This document shows positions 1-6,610 of a stretch of DNA of 6,610 nucleotides, piece after piece; position 1 is the first letter of the stretch; every line of letters begins with the position of its first letter. Made by a program: the position numbers and the translations under genes. The notes under the pieces were generated by a model. It ran no database searches. It worked only from the letters and a program-made list of their open reading frames with translations, and was not told where the DNA came from. Location: contig JAENIT010000052.1 of NCBI GenBank assembly GCA_016844365.1, forward strand, positions 1 to 6,610. The letters are read 5' to 3'. This stretch comes from Dehalococcoidia bacterium. GTDB taxonomy: Bacteria; Chloroflexota; Dehalococcoidia; SHYD01; SHYC01.

Positions 1-855
1 CCCTATCTGGCCTATAACCACAGCTCCACCGGGAACATTCTACCCTCCACCTTCTATGCGAAGAACGTCTTCTACGCTAAGGGCCTGGGGCTGGAACACC
101 TGCCTCAATACATATTGGGGATCATTACCGCCCTGGCTCCAGGGCCCCTATTGGCGCTCCTGCCAGGTGTCATGGGCGTCGTTTTCCTATCCTCCTTGGG
201 AAGGATACGAGGTAAGCGAGGCACGGAGTTGGCCAACGCGCCTTTTCTATGGGCCCTAACATTGCCCTTGGGGTGGGTTGTGCTACTGTTCGTTATGTAC
301 TTCGTATGGCTGCCAGCTCCCAATATCCACCACGGGCGGTATCTGATGCCCTCTATACCAATACTACTGCTCGGCGGCGCGGCGGCAACCGCGCGCCTTC
401 TGGAGCACCCGACTTTTATTCGGTGGCGCCGGCCCATCATGGAGTACGTAGCGATCTTCACCCTTGCCTGGTGGGTTATAGGAGCGGTGATCTATTCCTG
501 CAACGTCAAGTTCATCAACGACCAGCAGGTAGCCACCGCTCTCTGGTTAAAGGCCAACACCTCTCAGGGGACCGTGGTGGCCACCCACGACATAGGAGCC
601 ATAGGATATTTCTCGGAGCGCGCGGTCTTGGACACCGTGGGACTCATAACGCCGGAACTCACTTACCGCCCTGGGGAGCCGGAGGCTGTTATATCCCTAA
701 TGCGGGAGCGAGGCGCAACCTATATGGCGGCGTTTCCTAGCTGGCACCACTGGACTTTAGATGATTCTCGCTTCCAGCAGATCGTTGAAGCAAGCCACCG
801 CTGTTTTATCACCTCCTCGCCGGAGAATATGCTCATCTTCCGGATCGCCTGGTAG
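1..855 (+). CDS. Polytopic membrane protein, GT-C glycosyltransferase-like, C-terminal part (5' truncated)
   Basis: The reading frame is open from the first base, so the start lies outside the window; 284 codons plus a TAG stop are visible. Four hydrophobic stretches are seen at about window codons 37-66, 80-104, 113-134 and 146-169, followed by a soluble C-terminal domain of roughly 115 residues. The third stretch is preceded by HHGRYLMP, and the soluble domain holds VVATHDIGAIGYFS then a VLDTVGLITPEL segment. I associate this arrangement with large bacterial membrane proteins of the dolichyl-phosphate-mannose/ArnT-like GT-C superfamily, in which a polyprenyl-linked sugar is transferred outside the membrane. 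The catalytic N-terminal loops are not in view, so neither activity nor substrate can be assigned. The gene ends 134 bases before rpsB, and an apparent promoter lies between them, so it is probably not part of the downstream operon. An uncharacterised membrane protein is the alternative reading. Confidence 0.72.
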   Translation, partial: PYLAYNHSSTGNILPSTFYAKNVFYAKGLGLEHLPQYILGIITALAPGPLLALLPGVMGVVFLSSLGRIRGKRGTELANAPFLWALTLPLGWVVLLFVMYFVWLPAPNIHHGRYLMPSIPILLLGGAAATARLLEHPTFIRWRRPIMEYVAIFTLAWWVIGAVIYSCNVKFINDQQVATALWLKANTSQGTVVATHDIGAIGYFSERAVLDTVGLITPELTYRPGEPEAVISLMRERGATYMAAFPSWHHWTLDDSRFQQIVEASHRCFITSSPENMLIFRIAW

Positions 856-900
856 TGACGGGTCTACTCTTCAGACTCTACGATGTGCGGGTGAGTGGTA

Positions 901-929
901 TTCCCTCCCCTTTGGGTTTGTGCTATACT
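901..929 (+). promoter_or_regulatory. Candidate extended -10 promoter for the rpsB operon
   Basis: TGCTATACT at 921-929 combines a TG-N extension with a -10 hexamer (TATACT, 924-929) that differs from TATAAT at one base. The -35 region at the usual 17-base distance (901-906, TTCCCT) matches TTGACA poorly, which an extended -10 can compensate for. Transcription would begin near 936-937, giving a leader of about 54 bases before rpsB. It sits in the largest non-coding gap of the window, directly upstream of the first translation gene. This is a motif-based call only. Confidence 0.55.
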
Positions 930-937
930 ACCAACGA

Positions 938-950
938 GTCCAATGTGGAC
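938..950 (+). other. Short stem-loop at the 5' end of the predicted rpsB leader
   Basis: GTCCA (938-942) and TGGAC (946-950) form a perfect 5-bp inverted repeat around a 3-base loop, one or two bases after the predicted transcription start. It could act as a 5' stabilising hairpin or be part of an S2-binding leader, since S2 regulates rpsB through its leader in several bacteria. The stem is short and may be chance. It has no following T-run, so it does not look like a terminator. Confidence 0.3.
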
Positions 951-977
951 AAGAAGCGCACCATTCAAGGAGGAACC

Positions 978-984
978 AGGGGGT
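978..984 (+). promoter_or_regulatory. Ribosome binding site that supports the UUG start of rpsB
   Basis: AGGGGGT lies 5 bases before the TTG at 990 and pairs with the 16S anti-Shine-Dalgarno sequence if one G:U wobble is allowed. A textbook AAGGAGGA also sits at 967-974, but its 15-base distance from the TTG is long. An in-frame TAG at 984-986 rules out any start further upstream. Confidence 0.55.
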
Positions 985-989
985 AGAAC

Positions 990-1838
990 TTGCCTAACGT
1001 AGTTTCCATGAAATCTCTTTTAGAGGCGGGTGTCCACTTCGGTCACCAGACGCGACGGTGGAATCCCAAGATGCGTCGCTTTATCTTCACCGAGCGCAAT
1101 GGCATCCATATAATAGACCTCCAGCAGACTGTCTCCAAGCTGGACGAGGCCTATAACTTTGTTCGGGATCTGGTAGCCGGTGGGGAAACTATCCTTTTCG
1201 TAGGCACTAAGAAGCAGGCCCAGGAGTCCATAGCCCAGGAAGCCGAAAGGTGTGGTATGCCCTTCATCAACCAGCGGTGGCTTGGAGGAACTCTTACCAA
1301 CTTCTCCACTATACAGAGCAGGATCGACTTTCTGGTACGCCTGGAAGACAGGCAGGTCAAGGGAGAGCTTGCCAACTTGCCTAAAAAAGAGGCGCTGCGG
1401 CTTGGAGAGCAGATCACTCGCCTCAACCGCTACCTTGGGGGAATAAAGGAGATGACCCGACTCCCAGGCACAATGTTCATAGTGGACACCGGCAAGGAGC
1501 ATATTGCTGTGGCCGAGGCCCGTAGAATGGGCATACCGGTGGTAGCAGTGGTGGACACTAACTGCAACCCGGACGAGGTGGATTACCCGATTCCAGCCAA
1601 CGACGACGCTATAAGAGCCGTAAAGTTGCTGTGTTCCAAACTCGCCGATGCTGCCTTGGAGGGACTTACCGCCAGACAATACTACGCCGAAGATGAGGGC
1701 GGCGAGTATGTATCGGGAGTTGTGTACGATCCTGCGGAAGAGATCGCGCAGACATCAAGCGCTCTTCCCACGAATGGAGACAGCCCCGACACCACCGAGG
1801 AACTGGCCGAGGTGGACAACCAAAATACTACTCAGTAG
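990..1838 (+). CDS. rpsB: 30S ribosomal protein S2
   Basis: This 282-residue protein is ribosomal protein S2, which binds late to the 30S head-body junction and is needed for S1 recruitment. The N-terminal hallmark [17 protein letters not shown] spans residues 12-28, [10 protein letters not shown] follows, and [12 protein letters not shown] begins at residue 94. Residues 159-183 match the second S2 family signature (P-x2-hydrophobic through E-x4-G-I-P). TTG is the start because an in-frame stop lies two codons upstream. The next candidate is the ATG at 1008, six codons in, which has no good binding site. The core ends near residue 230 and is followed by an acidic, Ser/Thr-rich tail of about 50 residues, making the protein longer than the roughly 240 residues of the E. 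coli form. It heads the operon and is followed by tsf after 10 bases, the near-universal bacterial pairing. Confidence 0.97.
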   Translation: MPNVVSMKSLLEAGVHFGHQTRRWNPKMRRFIFTERNGIHIIDLQQTVSKLDEAYNFVRDLVAGGETILFVGTKKQAQESIAQEAERCGMPFINQRWLGGTLTNFSTIQSRIDFLVRLEDRQVKGELANLPKKEALRLGEQITRLNRYLGGIKEMTRLPGTMFIVDTGKEHIAVAEARRMGIPVVAVVDTNCNPDEVDYPIPANDDAIRAVKLLCSKLADAALEGLTARQYYAEDEGGEYVSGVVYDPAEEIAQTSSALPTNGDSPDTTEELAEVDNQNTTQ

Positions 1839-1841
1839 GAG
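1837..1841 (+). promoter_or_regulatory. tsf ribosome binding site overlapping the rpsB stop
   Basis: AGGAG begins inside the rpsB TAG stop codon and ends 7 bases before the TTG at 1849. Good spacing makes it the main support for that UUG start and suggests that ribosomes finishing rpsB pass directly to tsf. Confidence 0.7.
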
Positions 1842-1848
1842 TACCAAA

Positions 1849-2349
1849 TTGGAGATCTCCGCTTCAACAGTTAGAGAGCTTAGAGAAAGGACCGGGGCCG
1901 GGGTTATGGATTGCCGGAGGGCCCTGGAAGACGCTGCGGGGGACATTGATAAGGCAACCGATGTCCTTAGACAAAACGGTCTGGCCCGAGCAGAGAAGCG
2001 GGCTAGCCGGGTGGCGAGCCAGGGGCTTGTAGATACCTACCTCCACGCTGGGGGCCGCATAGGCGCTATGGTAGAGCTGAACTGTGAGACTGACTTTGTA
2101 GCGCGCAGTGATTACTTTCACCAGTTAGCCCACGATATAGCTATGCAGGTAGCAGCCGCCAACCCCACGTACATAGGCGATGATGACATTCCTCCAGCAT
2201 CAGATGTAAACCCTGAGGATTGCCTGTTGCTACAACCCTTTATCAAGGACCCCGGTAAACAGGTTAAAGACATCATAACCGACGTGATAGCAAAAACAGG
2301 CGAGAACATAAAAGTCAGGAGGTTCTCCCGCTTCGAGTTGGGTAATTAG
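1849..2349 (+). CDS. tsf: Elongation factor Ts, short form
   Basis: EF-Ts exchanges GDP for GTP on EF-Tu during translation elongation. The 166-residue product starts MEISASTVRELRERTG. The UBA-like N-terminal domain covers about residues 1-45 and holds the first family signature (LRERTGAGVMDCRRAL, 11-26), with Arg where the consensus has Lys. The second signature includes TDFV at 81-84; the Asp-Phe pair corresponds to E. coli Asp80-Phe81, which intrude into EF-Tu near the Mg2+ site. The C-terminus PFIKDPGKQVKDI through NIKVRRFSRFELG is the usual family ending. At 166 residues it lacks most of the second core subdomain and the coiled coil of the 283-residue E. coli protein, as in other short EF-Ts. 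The frame stays open upstream into rpsB, but those codons do not resemble EF-Ts. The next in-frame ATG lies inside signature 1, so TTG 1849 is the likely start. Confidence 0.96.
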   Translation: MEISASTVRELRERTGAGVMDCRRALEDAAGDIDKATDVLRQNGLARAEKRASRVASQGLVDTYLHAGGRIGAMVELNCETDFVARSDYFHQLAHDIAMQVAAANPTYIGDDDIPPASDVNPEDCLLLQPFIKDPGKQVKDIITDVIAKTGENIKVRRFSRFELGN

Positions 2350-2361
2350 CAACCAGGTCAA

Positions 2362-3129
<768 letters not shown>

Positions 3130-3165
3130 CAGCATCGATTTTTCACAGCTAACGAAAACGCTTCC

Positions 3166-3172
3166 AGGAGGG
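3166..3172 (+). promoter_or_regulatory. frr ribosome binding site
   Basis: AGGAGGG ends 4 bases before the GTG at 3177. It is the strongest well-placed Shine-Dalgarno sequence in the window and fixes GTG 3177 as the start rather than the GTG at 3189. The rest of the 47-base pyrH-frr gap shows no clear hairpin or promoter. Confidence 0.75.
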
Positions 3173-3176
3173 AAAA

Positions 3177-3734
3177 GTGGTTGAAGATGTGCTTAATGAT
3201 GCCGAATCTCGGATGAAAAAGAGCATTGAAGCCGCACGGCGGGAGATGGCCGGGATACGCACCGGGAGGGCTAGCCCATCTCTGGTAGAGCACTTAACGG
3301 TGGACTACCACGGAACCGCCACACCATTGGCCCATCTGGCAACTATAACAGCCACGGAGGCCAGCCTCCTGACCATCCAACCCTGGGACCGCCAGGCCAT
3401 CGGAGACATACAGAAGGCTATTCAGAAGTCCGATCTAGGGATTACCCCCTCCAACGACGGCGCCGTGATCCGTCTCGCCATACCTCAGCTCACCAGGGAG
3501 CGGAGACAGGAGTTGGTTCGCCAGGTACGGAAAAAGGTGGAGGACGGTCGTGTCTCTTTACGAAACATTCGCCGGGACTGCGTCGATGTGATTCGGGCCA
3601 AGGAGAAGCGCAAAGAGGTCTCCGAAGATGATGAGCGGCGGGCGTCCGAACAGCTCCAGAAGCTGACGGACACCTTTATAGGCGAGTTGGACCAGGTGGG
3701 TCGGGCCAAAGAGTCGGAGGTGATGGAGGTATAG
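3177..3734 (+). CDS. frr: Ribosome recycling factor
   Basis: RRF works with EF-G to split the post-termination 70S ribosome and release mRNA and tRNA. The 185-residue length equals that of the E. coli protein and aligns without visible gaps. Domain I is the long three-helix bundle formed by about residues 1-29 and 106-185, and domain II is the inserted beta domain in between. IRTGRASPSLVEHL (starting at residue 27) is the conserved hinge-side motif. NIRRD places Arg132 at the position needed for 50S binding, and SEDDERR lies in the C-terminal helix as in homologues. Translation starts at GTG with a strong binding site 4 bases upstream. The gene follows pyrH after 47 bases and precedes uppS by 7 bases or, with the later uppS start, 34 bases. 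Confidence 0.97.
   Translation: MVEDVLNDAESRMKKSIEAARREMAGIRTGRASPSLVEHLTVDYHGTATPLAHLATITATEASLLTIQPWDRQAIGDIQKAIQKSDLGITPSNDGAVIRLAIPQLTRERRQELVRQVRKKVEDGRVSLRNIRRDCVDVIRAKEKRKEVSEDDERRASEQLQKLTDTFIGELDQVGRAKESEVMEV
3725..3730 (+). promoter_or_regulatory. Probable uppS ribosome binding site within the end of frr
   Basis: GGAGGT lies in the last codons of frr, 11 bases before the TTG at 3742. It is the only good Shine-Dalgarno sequence near any uppS start candidate and favours TTG 3742 over GTG 3766 or ATG 3769, which have none at proper distance. Confidence 0.5.
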
Positions 3735-3741
3735 GCTGCAA

Positions 3742-4503
3742 TTGGGTGTCTTGGCCTATGCCCAGGTGATGGAAAAGCTTTTCTATCAAAGTTCCCACCA
3801 CGGACTGGAATCCGTGCCCACCCATGTAGCCATAGTTATGGATGGCAACGGGAGATGGGCAAAGAGCAGGAGCCTGCCAAGGCTGGCAGGTCACCAGGCT
3901 GGCACCGAGAATATAAGACGCATTGTAAAGGCCTTCGCGGATGATGGAGTCCAGTATCTTACCTTGTACGCTTTCTCCACAGAGAACTGGACAAGGCCAG
4001 AGAACGAAGTAAATGGCCTCTTTCACATACTAAGGCAGGTCATCGATCGAGAGGCCAAGGCCCTCCACGAAGCTGGCATTCAGCTACGCCACTTAGGCAA
4101 TCTCGATGGCCTGCCTGACGACCTCCAGAGCAAGGTGCTCTGGGCATTAGATCTCACCAAGAACAACGAAAAGATGGTCCTAAGCTTAGCCTTCAACTAC
4201 GGCGGGCGCGCTGAGATCCTAGATGCGGTGAGAAATATCATCCGGGCCGAAACGCCAGCAGATACGGTGGACGAAGGGATGTTAAGGCGATATCTCTATA
4301 CCGGGGATATGCCTGACCCCGACTTGATTATCAGGACTGCCGGGGAGATGCGCCTCAGCAACTTCCTCATCTGGCAGGCCGCCTATAGCGAGTACTACTC
4401 GATCCCTGTCTACTGGCCCGACTTCAACGAGGGCCACGTTAAAGAGGCCCTGATAGCCTACAGCCAGCGGCAACGCCGGTTTGGAGGACTCCAACCGGAG
4501 TAA
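3742..4503 (+). CDS. uppS: Isoprenyl transferase, probable undecaprenyl diphosphate synthase
   Basis: This cis-prenyltransferase adds isopentenyl diphosphate units to farnesyl diphosphate, building the polyprenyl carrier (usually C55) for peptidoglycan and other wall polymers. With the TTG start it has 253 residues. Asp34 of VAIVMDGNGRWA is the catalytic and Mg2+-binding Asp (E. coli Asp26). LYAFSTENWTRP and FNYGGRAEI follow, and the isopentenyl-diphosphate-binding segment RTAGEMRLSNF spans 198-208. Position 200 is Ala where the family usually has Gly or Ser; the flanking Arg and Glu residues are intact. The start is uncertain: TTG 3742 has GGAGGT 11 bases upstream, whereas ATG 3769 (244 residues) would place the catalytic Asp at 25, closer to E. 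coli. Chain length cannot be read from sequence, so a shorter or longer polyprenyl product is possible. Confidence 0.94.
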   Translation: MGVLAYAQVMEKLFYQSSHHGLESVPTHVAIVMDGNGRWAKSRSLPRLAGHQAGTENIRRIVKAFADDGVQYLTLYAFSTENWTRPENEVNGLFHILRQVIDREAKALHEAGIQLRHLGNLDGLPDDLQSKVLWALDLTKNNEKMVLSLAFNYGGRAEILDAVRNIIRAETPADTVDEGMLRRYLYTGDMPDPDLIIRTAGEMRLSNFLIWQAAYSEYYSIPVYWPDFNEGHVKEALIAYSQRQRRFGGLQPE

Positions 4504-4519
4504 GGACACACCTGAAGAT

Positions 4520-5317
4520 ATGGGCCAACGGGTCCTCAGCGCGCTGGTAGCCCTTCCCCCGCTTATCGCCCTTGTTTGGGTAGGAGAGCCCTGGTTCACC
4601 CCCGCCGTGGCCGTCGTCACCTTTTTAGCCTCTTGGGAGTACTACACTATGGCAGCCAGCGCCATCGGTGCTAGCGGCAGCGTAAGATGGGTGGGTAGCA
4701 TCAGCTCTCTCTTTTTCATAGCCGCCACCCGCCTGGGTAGCTCCTTCACCGGCCTCCTAATAACCCTGGCTCTGTTATTCTCCTTCGTGGCTACGATCAC
4801 TAAACCCACGGACAGCGCCAGATACACCGCCTGGTTATGGTACTTCGGAGGCGTGATGTACGTGGGGTGGGTGATGGGCCATTTTGTCCTGCTAAGGGAA
4901 CTTGTGTATGGCAGAGAGCTGATTCTTCTAATTCTGTTCTGCACCTTCGCCACCGACACCTCCGCCTTTTTAGTGGGCCGGAGTTGGGGTAAGAGGCGAC
5001 TCGCTCCGGATATAAGCCCCGGAAAAACGTGGGAAGGAGCTATGGCTGGACTGATCGGGGCTTTAGCATCCTGTGCGGTTCTGGTGTATATTTTCCGCCT
5101 CCCCATTCCCTTTGGGCACATCGTGGCCCTAGGCGCACTTATCGGTATAATCTCCCAGATCGGAGACCTCTCGGAGTCTGTGCTAAAGCGCAGCGCAGGA
5201 GTAAAGGACTCTGGGTCTCTCATACCAGGACACGGTGGTATCCTGGACCGTTTGGACAGCCTTGTTTTCACAGTACCGTTGATATACTATTATTCTGGTT
5301 GGTTTTTAAGAGGCTGA
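4520..5317 (+). CDS. cdsA: Phosphatidate cytidylyltransferase (CDP-diglyceride synthase)
   Basis: This integral membrane enzyme makes CDP-diacylglycerol from phosphatidic acid and CTP, the branch point to phospholipids. The 265-residue product has about eight hydrophobic segments. The cytosolic catalytic part shows DTSAFLVGRSWGKR (from residue 146), PGKTWEG (167-173) and, at 220-246, a full match to the CDS family signature (S-x-L-K-R, x4, K-D, then PGHGG and DRLD). ATG 4520 gives MGQRVLSALVALPPL, the usual family N-terminus, with AAGGA (4502-4506) 13 bases upstream. A TTG at 4481 would add 13 polar residues, overlap uppS by 23 bases and lacks a clear binding site, so I prefer the ATG. The gene lies 16 bases after uppS, and its TGA stop overlaps the dxr ATG by one base. 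Confidence 0.94.
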   Translation: MGQRVLSALVALPPLIALVWVGEPWFTPAVAVVTFLASWEYYTMAASAIGASGSVRWVGSISSLFFIAATRLGSSFTGLLITLALLFSFVATITKPTDSARYTAWLWYFGGVMYVGWVMGHFVLLRELVYGRELILLILFCTFATDTSAFLVGRSWGKRRLAPDISPGKTWEGAMAGLIGALASCAVLVYIFRLPIPFGHIVALGALIGIISQIGDLSESVLKRSAGVKDSGSLIPGHGGILDRLDSLVFTVPLIYYYSGWFLRG

Positions 5318-6411
5318 TGAAACGGATTGCCATACTGGGATCAACAGGCTCCGTAGGCAGACAGACCCTTGAGGTGGCCCTGTCTTGGCGGGATAGAGTC
5401 CAAGTGGTAGCCCTGGCTGGGGGAAGGAACACCAAGCTCCTGGCCCGGCAAGTGCTGGACTTTAAGCCCGCCTTGGTGTACTCCCTGGAACCTCTGGATG
5501 AAGACCTCCTATTCAACGTAGGAGCCCGCCATCCCGAAGTGGACCTTGTGGTAGTGGCGACAGGAGGCGCAGCAGGACTCACCCCAACTCTAGCTGCGCT
5601 GGAAGCTGGAAAGACGGTGGCCCTGGCCAACAAAGAGGCACTGGTAATGGCCGGAGCCCTTGTAATAGAGACGGCACGAAAGAGCGGCGCCACTATACTA
5701 CCCGTTGATAGCGAGCATAGCGGTCTGTGGCAGTGCCTAGCCGAGACCAGGGACAGTGATGTAGAGAGTCTGGTCATAACCGCCTCCGGCGGAGCCTTCA
5801 GAGACTACCCTCTGGAACGTCTCGCCACGGTGACGCCAGAGGAGGCGCTGAGACATCCGACTTGGAGCATGGGGCCCAAGATCACTATCGATTCAGCTAC
5901 GTTGATGAACAAAGGACTGGAGGTTATAGAGGCCCGATGGCTTTTCGGTGTTACGCTTGAAAGAATAGAGGTGGTGCTTCATCGAGAGAGCATAGTGCAT
6001 GCCCTGGCGAAGCTGGTCGACGGCACCGTCCGAATGCAGCTCAGCCAGCCAGACATGCGGATACCCATTCAGTACGCCCTATCTTATCCAGAGCGGTGGG
6101 ATGTGCTGAACCTGCCGAAGCTGGATTTTTCGACTATTACACCTCTGACCTTCACCGATATCGAGCCAGGCCGATACCCCTGCTTCGAGCTGGCGCTGGA
6201 AGCAGGCCGCGCCGGCGGCACCTATCCGGCAGCACTGGTGGGCGCGGACGAAGGGGTAGTGGAGCTATTTCTCAAGGGCTGTATACCCTTCTCTGACATT
6301 TCCAAACTGGTGAGCAAAGCCCTAGACCACCATAAGCCCGTGTACCAACCCTCCTTGGAAGAAGTGCTTGAGGCGGAGTCCTGGGGCAGGATATTTATAG
6401 GAGAGATGTAG
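5317..6411 (+). CDS. dxr: 1-deoxy-D-xylulose 5-phosphate reductoisomerase
   Basis: Dxr converts 1-deoxy-D-xylulose 5-phosphate to 2-C-methyl-D-erythritol 4-phosphate with NADPH and a divalent metal, the first committed step of the MEP pathway that ultimately supplies UppS. The 364 residues are slightly fewer than the 398 of E. coli. The N-terminal Rossmann motif GSTGSVG spans 8-14 and ANKEAL 104-109. Metal ligands Asp131 and Glu133 lie in DSEH and Glu202 in MNKGLEVIEA. Substrate-binding Ser157 (SGGAF), His180, Asn198 and Lys199 keep a constant offset of 29 from E. coli numbering, and Trp183 sits in the flexible loop HPTWSMG. The usually conserved NAANE segment near the C-terminal part reads VGADE at 308-312. 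The frame is open upstream within cdsA, but homology starts at ATG 5317. TGATG overlap with cdsA suggests coupled translation; AAGAGG (5308-5313) is a close binding site. Confidence 0.96.
   Translation: MKRIAILGSTGSVGRQTLEVALSWRDRVQVVALAGGRNTKLLARQVLDFKPALVYSLEPLDEDLLFNVGARHPEVDLVVVATGGAAGLTPTLAALEAGKTVALANKEALVMAGALVIETARKSGATILPVDSEHSGLWQCLAETRDSDVESLVITASGGAFRDYPLERLATVTPEEALRHPTWSMGPKITIDSATLMNKGLEVIEARWLFGVTLERIEVVLHRESIVHALAKLVDGTVRMQLSQPDMRIPIQYALSYPERWDVLNLPKLDFSTITPLTFTDIEPGRYPCFELALEAGRAGGTYPAALVGADEGVVELFLKGCIPFSDISKLVSKALDHHKPVYQPSLEEVLEAESWGRIFIGEM
6399..6404 (+). promoter_or_regulatory. rseP ribosome binding site within the end of dxr
   Basis: AGGAGA lies in the last codons of dxr and ends 9 bases before the TTG at 6414. 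It supports that UUG start. Confidence 0.6.
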
Positions 6412-6413
6412 TT

Positions 6414-6610
6414 TTGGAAAACGTAATCTTTGCGGCAGCATCCTTTTTCGCGGTCCTTCTACCCCTGGTTATGGTCCACGAGCTGGGTCACTTCATTACA
6501 GCTAAAATGGCCGGCGTGGTGGTCCAGGAGTTCGGCTTCGGATACCCGCCCAGACTGTTCGCCGTCAAATGGAAAGGGACGGAGTACTCCATGAACCTGC
6601 TCCCCCTAGG
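6414..6610 (+). CDS. rseP: RseP-like site-2 intramembrane metalloprotease, N-terminal part (3' truncated)
   Basis: Only the first 65 codons and two bases are present; the gene runs off the right edge. Residues 4-21 form a hydrophobic segment leading into HELGH at 22-26, the zinc-binding HExxH motif of the M50 (site-2 protease) family. This is followed by FITAKMAGVVVQEFGFGYPPRLF and a YSMNLLPL segment typical of the RseP/RasP/MmpA group. Such proteases cleave membrane-embedded anti-sigma factors or signal-peptide remnants; the substrate here is unknown. The PDZ domain and second catalytic motif would lie outside the window. TTG 6414 is the likely start: it is 2 bases after the dxr stop and AGGAGA lies upstream. 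The next in-frame ATG (residue 20) would cut into the first membrane segment. Its place after cdsA-dxr supports the assignment. Confidence 0.9.
   Translation, partial: MENVIFAAASFFAVLLPLVMVHELGHFITAKMAGVVVQEFGFGYPPRLFAVKWKGTEYSMNLLPL

Noticed and set aside
856..900. Possible terminator after the membrane protein gene (GTCT...AGAC near 862-876)
   Set aside because: The stem is only 4 bp with a 7-base loop and no T-run follows, so it cannot be called a terminator.
904..973. CCTCC (904-908) able to pair with GGAGG (969-973), as a switch hiding the rpsB binding site in read-through RNA
   Set aside because: The pairing is only 5 bp across 60 bases, is likely by chance, and would not exist in transcripts from the predicted start near 936.
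761..997. Forward open frame of 78 codons spanning the end of the membrane protein gene and the rpsB promoter gap
   Set aside because: It overlaps the membrane protein end, the promoter and the rpsB start. The composition is low-complexity Ser/Arg-rich and there is no family resemblance.
1020..1679. Reverse-strand open frame of 219 codons opposite rpsB
   Set aside because: It lies entirely opposite a conserved S2 gene and shows no domain or plausible binding site.
1648..1848. Upstream in-frame extension of tsf with ATG starts inside rpsB
   Set aside because: The extra residues look like an out-of-frame reading of the S2 tail. EF-Ts similarity begins at the TTG 1849, which has a well-spaced binding site.
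4642..5271. Reverse-strand open frame of 209 codons opposite cdsA
   Set aside because: It is antisense to a clear CdsA gene with an intact family signature; its product is rich in Arg, Pro and Ser without recognisable domains, as expected for a shadow frame.
5029..5316. Long in-frame upstream extension of dxr (96 codons) overlapping cdsA
   Set aside because: The translated extension resembles no Dxr N-terminus, lies wholly inside cdsA in another frame, and the Rossmann motif begins right after ATG 5317.

Overview
The window reads as an ordinary bacterial core-gene cluster on the + strand: rpsB-tsf-pyrH-frr-uppS-cdsA-dxr-rseP. It is preceded by the 3' end of an unrelated polytopic membrane protein gene. 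The GC content is moderately high. EF-Ts is the short form, UUG start codons are frequent, and dxr follows cdsA. Together these fit a Chloroflexota lineage, probably near Dehalococcoidia. That placement is inference from protein style and remembered gene order, not from a database search.

Layout. 1-855 is the C-terminal part of a membrane protein resembling GT-C glycosyltransferases, open at the left edge. 856-989 is the only sizeable gap. It holds an extended -10 promoter (TG-C-TATACT) and a short leader with a 5-bp stem-loop at its expected 5' end. 990-2349 carries rpsB and tsf, 10 bases apart, with the tsf ribosome binding site overlapping the rpsB stop. A 60-base gap (2350-2409) contains a candidate second promoter before pyrH (2410-3129). 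frr (3177-3734), uppS (3742-4503), cdsA (about 4520-5317), dxr (5317-6411) and the start of rseP (6414 to the right edge) follow, with gaps of 47 bases or fewer and a 1-base cdsA/dxr overlap. This is consistent with one polycistronic unit.

The genes join three jobs. Translation is served by ribosomal protein S2, elongation factor Ts and ribosome recycling factor. Nucleotide supply is served by UMP kinase. Envelope lipid synthesis is served by Dxr (first committed step of the MEP isoprenoid pathway), UppS (makes the C55 carrier from those isoprenoids) and CdsA (CDP-diacylglycerol for phospholipids), with the membrane protease RseP last. I found no mobile element, CRISPR array, tRNA, rRNA or obviously novel system. 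The second-look points are small: clustered UUG starts, an altered conserved motif in Dxr, an unusual residue in the UppS RTxGE motif, and the two candidate promoters.
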